5,971 nt of DNA from Chloroflexota bacterium (GTDB lineage Bacteria; Chloroflexota; Anaerolineae; UBA4142), in NCBI GenBank assembly GCA_023380675.1, contig JAMCRS010000274.1, forward strand, positions 1 through 5,971, read 5' to 3'. Below the pieces are notes generated by a model that saw only the letters and a list, made by a program, of their open reading frames with translations, was not told where the DNA came from and searched no databases. The translations under genes and the position numbers were made by a program. Positions 1 through 4,942 of the stretch are shown here, piece by piece (position 1 is the first letter of the stretch; each line of letters starts with the position of its first letter).

Positions 1-2
1 TA

Positions 3-455
3 CGCGGAGCCAAGATCGACGCGATCTACTCCAGCGACCTCCAGCGGGCGCGGGAGACCGCGCAAATCATCGCGCGTCCACACTCCCTGCCCGTCGAGGT
101 CGACCAGAGGCTTCGAGAGATCGCCCTGGGCGAATGGGAGGGGCTGCGGGTCATTGAGGTGATGGTTCAGTATCCGCGTGAATATTCGGAGCGCCAACAA
201 AGTCCGCTGCACTCACGCGCGCCCGGCGGAGAATCGGTCGCAGAGGTGGCCGCGCGGATGCGTGAGGCGGCGGACGAGATCGCGTGCGCCCGGCCCGGTG
301 AGCGGGTGGTGATCGTTTCGCACGGACTCGCGCTCGCCACGCTACTATGCCGGGTCCGGGGAGTGGGTCTGGAACGCGCGCGCGACTTGATTCCCGACAA
401 CGCCCGTACTGAGGAGACAGAATGGATGCCAGACTCATACTCAAATTCAGTATAG
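3..455 (+). CDS. Histidine phosphatase family protein (phosphoglycerate mutase-like), C-terminal part
   Basis: The frame is open from the left edge and encodes 150 residues before TAG; the N-terminus, with the expected RHG phosphohistidine motif, lies outside the window. Visible family signatures are YSSDLQRARETAQII at residues 9-23, the acidic motif REIALGEWEGL at 38-48 (catalytic Glu region), PGGES at 74-78 and VVIVSHGLAL at 102-111, where His107 is the second catalytic histidine. Members remove phosphate from small metabolites (sugar phosphates, alpha-ribazole phosphate, phosphoglycerate) through a phosphohistidine intermediate in the cytoplasm; nothing here fixes the substrate. After IPDNA the chain ends in a short hydrophilic tail, about 16 residues, without the usual final strand, so the C-terminus is somewhat short. 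Family assignment is sure; the specific enzyme (GpmB-, CobC- or other type) is not. Confidence 0.93.
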   Translation, partial: RGAKIDAIYSSDLQRARETAQIIARPHSLPVEVDQRLREIALGEWEGLRVIEVMVQYPREYSERQQSPLHSRAPGGESVAEVAARMREAADEIACARPGERVVIVSHGLALATLLCRVRGVGLERARDLIPDNARTEETEWMPDSYSNSV

Positions 456-482
456 AGCGACGATCCCAGTGATCGCAAGTCA

Positions 483-525
483 AAGCGCCGCCGGAGTGTA
501 CGTCTCCGTTTTCCGTTTGGCGCTT
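483..525 (+). other. Nested stem-loop downstream of the phosphatase gene
   Basis: The outer stem pairs AAGCGCC (483-489) with GGCGCTT (519-525), seven perfect pairs. Inside it CGGAG (492-496) pairs with CTCCG (504-508) around a 7-base loop. It begins 27 bases after the phosphatase stop. No T-run follows on the plus side, so it may be a weak or factor-dependent terminator, a 3' mRNA stabiliser, or chance in GC-rich DNA. Confidence 0.35.
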
Positions 526-668
526 ACCTTCAGCGTGAGCATCGGCGGCCACGGCGCTCTCCTTGGATCGACCGCCAACTTCCTAGTCGCGTCAGTCCGG
601 GATGTTATCCGCACGCCGATAATGGCAAAGCAGTCATATGGCAACTATCACAACGGTCGCTTTCGCTC

Positions 669-696
669 ATGACAAACCGGACACGGGGCCTATAAT
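669..696 (+). promoter_or_regulatory. Sigma-70-type promoter of the ClC gene, producing a near-leaderless mRNA
   Basis: ATGACA at 669-674 matches the -35 consensus TTGACA at five of six positions. After a 16-base spacer, 691-696 is a perfect TATAAT; a second overlapping TATAAT sits at 696-701. Transcription would start near 703-704, only about 5-6 bases before the ATG at 709. This is the most AT-rich spot in a GC-rich surrounding, which supports a real element. The consequence is that the upstream in-frame ATG at 700 would not be in the transcript. The site is read directly from sequence; the start point is inferred from usual spacing. Confidence 0.7.
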
Positions 697-708
697 ATAA
701 TGGAGAGA

Positions 709-2754
709 ATGACGTCGTCGACGCTCGCGACCCGGCTCAGGACACTTCCGTCCACGGCGGCCGCCCGGTTCTGGACATCCGAAACGGCCGTCATGACGAC
801 TCTGGCCGTGATTGTCGGCGCGAGCACAGGACTCGGTATCGCCGTTTTCCGCAAGCTGCTGGATGGCCTATTTGCATTGTCGGTGACCGGCCTCGGAGGC
901 GCGTTTCCACTCGCACTCGTATTCATCCCGGCGGCAGGCGGACTCCTCGTCGCATTTTGGATGGCGGTCGCGTCGCGCGATGGGGAGACCGGTTTGGGAG
1001 TCGCCGGCATCATGGAAGCGGTCGCGCTGCATTCGGGGCGCATCAGTCTGCGTGGGAGCATTTCCCGCATTGTGGGCGCGATCTTGACCGTTGGAACGGG
1101 CGGCTCGGCCGGCCCGGAAGACCCCAGCGTTCAGATCGGAGCCACCATCGGCTCGCAAGTAGGACAGCGACTGTATTTTTCCGAATCCCGCGTCAAGACG
1201 CTCGTCGGATGCGGCGCCGCGGCGGGCATCGGCGCGGCCTTTAACGCGCCGATCAGCGGCGTGTTCTTCGCGATCGAGATCATCCTGGGGGAATTCTCCG
1301 GCGCAGCCATCGGATTGGTCGTGCTTTCGGCTGTCGCCGGCGCCGTGGTGATCCAAAGCCTGTTGGGAAGCTCGCCAGCGTTTCTCGTGCCGGCCTATGA
1401 GTTCCACAACTCAACCGAATTGCTTTTGTACGCCCTGCTCGGACTTGCGTCCGCATTCGTTGCGTTGGCATACATTCGAATACTGAATCATCTCGAGGAT
1501 TTCTTCCAAGCGTGGCGGATCCCCAACTGGATCAAACCGGCGGTGGGCGGCCTCGCAGTCGGGCTCCTGGCGTATTTCATCCGGCCCGAGATTCTGGGAA
1601 CGGGGTATCCGGCCATCGGGAGCGTCCTGGGTAACACGCTCCGGGATCCGGTCATCCTGTTCGCTCTGGTCGGACTCAAGCTGTTGGCGACGCCCTTGAC
1701 CATCGGATCGGGCGGGCAAGGAGGGCTGTTCGCGCCCTCCCTTTTCCTCGGCGCCATGCTGGGAGTCGGCTTCGGAACGGTTTGCCAATTCGTATTTCCA
1801 AACCTGGAGGCTCCTCCGCCGGCCTACGGTCTGGTTGGAATGGGAGCCGTGCTCGCCGCGACCGTTCGCGCGCCCATCACGGCGATCATGCTGCCCTTTG
1901 AGATGACGCAGGATTACCGGATCATTTTGCCTCTCATGTTCGCTACGGTCGTGAGCACGGTGCTGGCCCAGCAACTCGAACGGGAGAGCATCTATACATT
2001 CAAGCTCAAACTGCGCGGCATTGACGTTCGCGCGCGACGAGATGTCGACCTGATGCGCTCCATTTTGGTCGAAGAGGCGATGACCCCGGTCGAGGAGCTC
2101 AAGGTCGTCAAACCCGCCACGCCCGTTTCCGAGCTCGCCCGCATGTTCCAGGAAACGTCACACCACGGATTTGTGGTGATCGACGATGCCGGCGAGCTGT
2201 TCGGGGTCGTCACTCTGTCGGACCTGGAGCGCGCTCTGGACGCCGGAAGCACCGGCGCCGCCGTCGGCGAGATCTGCACCCAGAAGGTGGTGACCGCATT
2301 TCCGGACGAGTCGCTCGACGACGCGCTGCGACATTTTGGGGGGATGGACGTCGGCCGGATCCCGATCGTGGACCGGCGGCATCCACGTCACGTTCTGGGT
2401 ATCCTCGGTCGCAGCAATATCGTGCACGCGTACACGCACGCGCTGACAGAGAAACACCTGCGCGATCATCACCTCGCGCGGCTCCGACTCGAGGCGGCGA
2501 CGGGTGCGCATCTCGTCGAGGTGGACCTGAAGGACGGGGACAAGGTGGTCGGCAAGCGACTCAGGGAGATCGAGCTGCCGGCCGAATACGTCGTCGTGTC
2601 GATCCGTCGCGGCGGACGAGTCGTCGTCCCCCGCGGGAACACGCAGCTCATTGCCGGCGATCGAGTCATCCTGCTGGCTAGGGGGTCGGACGACGATAGC
2701 GTGAGGCGGTTGTTTCACGGGGACGCGGGAGGGGCGCCCAGAGCCGAGGAGTGA
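709..2754 (+). CDS. ClC-family chloride channel/transporter with two CBS domains and a TrkA-C (RCK_C) domain
   Basis: This 681-residue membrane protein moves chloride (or a related anion) across the cytoplasmic membrane. Numbering is from the ATG at 709, chosen because the promoter at 669-696 puts the ATG at 700 upstream of the likely transcript start. The ClC pore spans roughly residues 25-425. Filter motifs are GLGVA (95-99, usual GSGIP), GPEDP (135-139, usual GREGP, gating Glu137 kept) and GGLFAP (338-343). FNAPISGVFFAIEII (178-192) carries Ile191 where exchangers have the internal proton glutamate. Tyr403 in DYRIILPL is the conserved chloride-coordinating tyrosine. The cytoplasmic part has CBS1 (about 454-512), CBS2 (about 521-577), usually nucleotide-sensing, and a RCK_C-like ligand-binding domain (about 600-658). 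A stand-alone transcription unit is likely. Family is certain; channel versus H+/Cl- exchanger is open. Confidence 0.97.
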   Translation: MTSSTLATRLRTLPSTAAARFWTSETAVMTTLAVIVGASTGLGIAVFRKLLDGLFALSVTGLGGAFPLALVFIPAAGGLLVAFWMAVASRDGETGLGVAGIMEAVALHSGRISLRGSISRIVGAILTVGTGGSAGPEDPSVQIGATIGSQVGQRLYFSESRVKTLVGCGAAAGIGAAFNAPISGVFFAIEIILGEFSGAAIGLVVLSAVAGAVVIQSLLGSSPAFLVPAYEFHNSTELLLYALLGLASAFVALAYIRILNHLEDFFQAWRIPNWIKPAVGGLAVGLLAYFIRPEILGTGYPAIGSVLGNTLRDPVILFALVGLKLLATPLTIGSGGQGGLFAPSLFLGAMLGVGFGTVCQFVFPNLEAPPPAYGLVGMGAVLAATVRAPITAIMLPFEMTQDYRIILPLMFATVVSTVLAQQLERESIYTFKLKLRGIDVRARRDVDLMRSILVEEAMTPVEELKVVKPATPVSELARMFQETSHHGFVVIDDAGELFGVVTLSDLERALDAGSTGAAVGEICTQKVVTAFPDESLDDALRHFGGMDVGRIPIVDRRHPRHVLGILGRSNIVHAYTHALTEKHLRDHHLARLRLEAATGAHLVEVDLKDGDKVVGKRLREIELPAEYVVVSIRRGGRVVVPRGNTQLIAGDRVILLARGSDDDSVRRLFHGDAGGAPRAEE

Positions 2755-2762
2755 CAAGACTC

Positions 2763-2784
2763 GCCGTCACCTTTTCGTCACGGC
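2763..2784 (+). other. Imperfect stem-loop between the ClC and glutaredoxin genes
   Basis: GCCGTCAC (2763-2770) pairs with GTCACGGC (2777-2784) with one C-C mismatch and a CTTTTC loop. It begins eight bases after the ClC stop. There is no T-run after it. It could mark the end of the ClC transcript or protect mRNA ends; the sequence does not decide. Confidence 0.3.
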
Positions 2785-2829
2785 TGCATCTAAAGATGAG
2801 AGAATCCATTTCAGGTGACGAAGAGGCGT

Positions 2830-3081
2830 ATGTCCAACAAACCACAACCGCGTGTGATCGTGTTCAGCACCCCCACCTGCACATACTGCAACAGCGCCAA
2901 AACCTACTTGCGGACCAAAGGCATCCGGTTCAACGATGTGGACGTGTCGCGCGACATGGCTGCTGCTCGAGACATGGCGCGGCGCAGCGGTCAAACGGGG
3001 GTGCCCGTCATCGACATTGGCGGACGGATCGTCGTGGGGTTCAACCGCCCCAAGATCGACCAACTGCTCGGACTGCAATAA
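2830..3081 (+). CDS. Glutaredoxin-family protein (YruB/NrdH-like), CTYC active site
   Basis: A cytoplasmic thiol-disulfide oxidoreductase of 83 residues, matching the small glutaredoxin/NrdH fold. From the ATG at 2830, RVIVFSTPTCTYC (8-20) is the first strand with the redox CxxC (Cys17 and Cys20), VDVSRD follows in the middle, TGVPVIDIGG contains the conserved cis-proline after TGV, and VGFNRPKIDQLL is the last helix. STPTCxxC plus GFNRPKIDQLL is typical of the YruB-like glutaredoxins of Gram-positives and Chloroflexota. The likely role is reducing protein disulfides, with electron donor unknown. AAGAGG at 2821-2826 sits close (3 bases) to this ATG. An in-frame GTG at 2815 would add five residues (MTKRR) and cannot be excluded. 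groES follows after 44 bases, suggesting co-transcription. Confidence 0.9.
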   Translation: MSNKPQPRVIVFSTPTCTYCNSAKTYLRTKGIRFNDVDVSRDMAAARDMARRSGQTGVPVIDIGGRIVVGFNRPKIDQLLGLQ

Positions 3082-3087
3082 ATCGAT

Positions 3088-3117
3088 CCGAATCAGGCTA
3101 AATCAGGCCGAATGAGG
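3088..3117 (+). repeat. Short direct repeats phased at 10 bases in front of groES
   Basis: In the 44-base gap before groES, AATCAGGC occurs at 3091-3098 and 3101-3108, and CCGAATCAGG (3088-3097) recurs as CCGAATGAGG (3108-3117, nine of ten). All units starting at 3081, 3091, 3101 and 3111 begin with AAT, one helical turn apart. There is no CIRCE element (TTAGCACTC-N9-GAGTGCTAA). It may be a small binding site or recent slippage duplication. Confidence 0.45.
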
Positions 3118-3125
3118 GAGGAAAC

Positions 3126-3389
3126 ATGACTCTGCAACCTTTGGGAACTCGCGTGCTCGTGCGACCCGACGAGCAGGACTCGAGAACGACGACCGGGATC
3201 TATCTACCGGAGACCTCGAAAGAGAAACCTCAGCAAGGCCTCGTCATCGCCGTGGGCGACGACGAGACGATCAAGGTAAAACCGAATGACAAGGTATTGT
3301 TTGCCAAGTACACGGGTACCGAGGTTCGCCTTGAAGGCGCCGATCATCTCATCCTGGAAGCGATGACCTCATCCGACCAGTCCGAATAG
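3126..3389 (+). CDS. groES: GroES-like co-chaperonin (Cpn10), short divergent form
   Basis: Cytoplasmic GroES heptamers cap the GroEL folding chamber. At 87 residues this is shorter than the usual 94-100. It opens with LQPLGTRVLVRP (3-14), has the mobile loop at about 15-35 with the GroEL-binding tripeptide as IYL within GIYLPETSKEKPQQG (24-38; usual IVL or IML), then LVIAVG, and KVLFAKYTGTEVRLEG (56-71). The roof hairpin between VAVG-like and KV is clipped (DDETIKVKPND), and the usual C-terminal strand after LILE (commonly ESDILAV) is replaced by AMTSSDQSE. The start has a good GGGAGG (3116-3121) four bases ahead of the ATG. No groEL follows in the window; its neighbours are two thiol oxidoreductases. 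Family assignment is firm; whether it serves the main GroEL or a special one is unknown. Confidence 0.93.
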   Translation: MTLQPLGTRVLVRPDEQDSRTTTGIYLPETSKEKPQQGLVIAVGDDETIKVKPNDKVLFAKYTGTEVRLEGADHLILEAMTSSDQSE

Positions 3390-3405
3390 ATACCGACCGC
3401 TCCTG

Positions 3406-3444
3406 CCGGCTTGGCCCGCACGGCATGCAGCCGCGCCAAGCCGG
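3406..3444 (+). other. Large two-part hairpin between groES and tlpA-like gene
   Basis: CCGGCTTGGC (3406-3415) pairs perfectly with GCCAAGCCGG (3435-3444). The 19-base loop holds a second stem, CGGC (3421-3424) with GCCG (3430-3433). It lies 16 bases after the groES stop and 13 bases before the next Shine-Dalgarno. It has the strength of a terminator but no T-run follows, so partial termination, attenuation or mRNA-end protection are all possible. Confidence 0.6.
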
Positions 3445-3467
3445 GGACGGTTGGCTCGAGGAGCATG

Positions 3468-4022
3468 ATGACGCATCGACATTCGAGCTCGCACCGCCGG
3501 TCGGGGGCGCGTTTTCCATTCATCTGGATCGTCGTGGCGGCACTCGTCGCTCTGTTCCTGGCCGGCGCGATCGGGCTCAAAGGCCTCGGCTCGACGACCG
3601 CGGCGCGCCGGGGAAGCTCGATCGAGTTTTCGTTGAACGATCTCGAGAACCGGCCGGTCCGATTGAGCGACTATCGCGGACATCCGGTGCTGGTCAATCT
3701 ATGGGCTTCGTGGTGCCCGCCCTGCCGGGCTGAAATGCCCGACCTCATCCAGTTCTACCGCGCGCATCAAGCGGACGGACTGGTCCTGTTGGCCGTCGAC
3801 TCACAAGACAACCTGAGCTCTGCCCAGCAATTCGTGCGGCAAACTCAGATGCCGTTCCCGGTCCTCTTCGATCCACAGGGTGGAGTCAGCCAGATACTGG
3901 GGGCCGACGGTTTTCCTAGCACCTATTTTATCGACCGGAATGGCGATCTCCGTTTCACCTGGCGCGGCCAGATCTCCCCATCGATCCTCGAACAGCAAGT
4001 GGTACCCCTTTTTAGCTCTTGA
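3468..4022 (+). CDS. Membrane-anchored TlpA/ResA-like thiol-disulfide oxidoreductase (AhpC/TSA-type redoxin)
   Basis: A 184-residue thioredoxin-fold protein tethered outside the cytoplasmic membrane, of the type that reduces disulfides in exported proteins or apocytochromes c. Residues 1-16 are basic and cytoplasmic, 17-38 form one membrane segment (FPFIWIVVAALVALFLAG), then the domain begins at about 51. VLVNLWASWCPPCRAEMPDL (74-93) holds the redox Cys83 and Cys86, and GFPSTYFIDRNG (148-159) supplies the cis-proline (Pro150) and the family end motif. Length fits TlpA/ResA/CcmG proteins. GAGGAG (3458-3463) lies four bases before the ATG at 3468 and only one before the ATG at 3465, so 3468 is preferred; a farther upstream TTG at 3411 sits inside the hairpin and is unlikely. 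No c-type cytochrome genes are visible, so the client is unknown. Confidence 0.93.
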   Translation: MTHRHSSSHRRSGARFPFIWIVVAALVALFLAGAIGLKGLGSTTAARRGSSIEFSLNDLENRPVRLSDYRGHPVLVNLWASWCPPCRAEMPDLIQFYRAHQADGLVLLAVDSQDNLSSAQQFVRQTQMPFPVLFDPQGGVSQILGADGFPSTYFIDRNGDLRFTWRGQISPSILEQQVVPLFSS

Positions 4023-4023
4023 C

Positions 4024-4035
4024 GCGTCCGGACGC
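4024..4035. other. Perfect 12-base palindrome after the tlpA-like gene
   Basis: GCGTCCGGACGC is a perfect two-fold palindrome starting one base after the TGA stop at 4020-4022. It has no loop, so it is a poor RNA hairpin; it could be a DNA-binding site or chance. The rest of the 129-base gap to the next gene has no good promoter consensus that I can defend. Confidence 0.3.
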
Positions 4036-4151
4036 AGCCCCCGCTCCAACTTTGCCTAGAGTCCAGGATTTGCCGCGATTTTGACCGAACGAAGACGCAT
4101 CTGTGACTTGGATCGGGTATCCTGTACAGAGTTGAATTTGAGGCGAGTTCT

Positions 4152-4823
4152 ATGCGCGATTTAGAGTCGTTGCTGAGGGCAAGCGCAAGCCGGCACCGAG
4201 ACCATTTGTGTCCGCGCCAGGTCCTTGGCGTACGAATCGGACTATTGGCCGGCGAGCTGTTCCAGGTCGACCTCCCGCAGAGCGAAAAGAGACTGTTTAC
4301 GTTCGTGGAAACCGACGGCTGCCTGACCGACGGAATCTCCGTCGCGACCGGTTGCTGGTGGGGAAACCGGACGATGCGGCTCGTGGACTATGGCAAGAGC
4401 GCCGCGACCTTCGTGGACACGCAAACGGGGAAGGCGATCCGGATCTCTCCCAGTTGCCAAGCGCGTACGCTCGCGAATCGATATGCGCCGGCCGCAGCCG
4501 ATCACTGGCATGCGCAGCTAGAGGCCTACCAGATCATGCCGAGCGGGGAATTGCTTGATGCGCGGGCGGTTGTGTTGACCCTTTCGCTCGAGGAGATCAT
4601 CAGCCAGCCGGGAGCGCGCGCTGTTTGCGAGGAGTGCAGCGAAGACGTCATCAACGAGCGCCAAGTAAAGGTAGAAGGAAGGGTACTGTGCCGGGCCTGC
4701 GCATCCGGCGCGTATTACCTCGACCTCGACGATGGGTCGTCAGGAGAAAAGAGCTCGGCGCGCGGCGAAGATGGGAATGAAGAACCGGGCCGTCGGATGG
4801 CCCGCAATCCGAACGCCGACTAG
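4152..4823 (+). CDS. FmdE-family protein with C-terminal four-cysteine zinc ribbon
   Basis: This 223-residue protein matches the FmdE domain, named for subunit E of formylmethanofuran dehydrogenase but widespread in bacteria without methanogenesis, where its role is unsettled (often near molybdenum or tungsten enzymes). HRDHLCPRQVLGVRIG (15-30) is the N-terminal His/Cys motif, with PRQ replacing the common PG; FVETDGCLTDGISVATGCWWGN (51-72) carries Cys57 and Cys68; LVDYGKSAATFVD (77-89) is the next conserved block. A zinc ribbon follows: CEEC (159-162) and CRAC (180-183). The last 30 or so residues are hydrophilic and probably disordered. Soluble, no signal peptide. GAGG at 4140-4143, eight bases before the ATG, supports the start. 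It is not a methanogenesis marker here; function is not assigned. Confidence 0.88.
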   Translation: MRDLESLLRASASRHRDHLCPRQVLGVRIGLLAGELFQVDLPQSEKRLFTFVETDGCLTDGISVATGCWWGNRTMRLVDYGKSAATFVDTQTGKAIRISPSCQARTLANRYAPAAADHWHAQLEAYQIMPSGELLDARAVVLTLSLEEIISQPGARAVCEECSEDVINERQVKVEGRVLCRACASGAYYLDLDDGSSGEKSSARGEDGNEEPGRRMARNPNAD

Positions 4824-4898
4824 AGTGCCGGGGATGACGCCTGATGCCGCTGGCATTGAAAACCACGTTGTCAGGAAAGCTGCAACGAGAAACGAAAA

Positions 4899-4923
4899 CA
4901 CGGCTGGAAGAACTCCAGCCGTG
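4899..4923. terminator. Bidirectional intrinsic terminator between convergent genes
   Basis: CACGGCTGGA (4899-4908) pairs perfectly with TCCAGCCGTG (4914-4923) around the loop AGAAC. Read on the plus strand it is followed by CTGCTTTT; read on the minus strand it is followed by TTTTCGTTTCT, a better T-rich tail. It lies 75 bases past the FmdE stop and 19 bases past the DUF4380-like stop, exactly where two convergent genes should end. Confidence 0.88.
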
Positions 4924-4942
4924 CTGCTTTTCCGCGCGCAAA

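Larger units (their letters stand above)
456..699. other. Non-coding gap of 244 bases with hairpins, a direct repeat and the clc promoter
   Basis: I find no convincing gene here. A 67-codon GTG frame at 469-672 lacks a Shine-Dalgarno sequence and any family resemblance. The gap holds a small stem right after the phosphatase stop (CGATC 461-465 with GATCG 471-475, loop of 5), a nested stem-loop at 483-525, a TTATC/GATAA stem at 605-609 and 618-622, a direct repeat ATGGCAA at 622-628 and 638-644 (16 bases apart), and the promoter of the next gene at 669-696. None of the hairpins is followed by a T-run, so none is a textbook intrinsic terminator. Confidence 0.6.

Noticed and set aside
151..552. 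133-codon minus-strand open frame over the phosphatase end
   Set aside because: Arginine/proline-rich composition typical of a shadow of a GC-rich gene; the plus strand carries unmistakable phosphatase motifs.
469..672. 67-codon plus-strand GTG open frame in the gap before clc
   Set aside because: No Shine-Dalgarno sequence, no family resemblance, and it contains the hairpins and the ATGGCAA repeat of the gap and runs into the promoter.
1411..1974. 187-codon minus-strand open frame inside the ClC gene
   Set aside because: Charged, low-complexity translation opposite conserved ClC membrane segments; a shadow.
2158..2757. 199-codon minus-strand open frame opposite the CBS and RCK_C domains
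   Set aside because: No motif, and the sense strand shows conserved domain structure through the whole stretch.
2751..3101. 116-codon plus-strand frame overlapping the glutaredoxin gene
   Set aside because: It reads the same DNA in another frame, giving a histidine/glutamine-rich translation without the CxxC fold.
4102..4137. Possible promoter before the FmdE gene (TTGGAT at 4109, TTGAAT at 4132)
   Set aside because: Only three and four of six consensus matches despite 17-base spacing; too weak to list as a feature.
4842..4858. Small hairpin ATGCC-GCT-GGCAT after the FmdE stop
   Set aside because: Five pairs plus wobbles with no T-run on either side; the much stronger hairpin at 4899-4923 explains termination.
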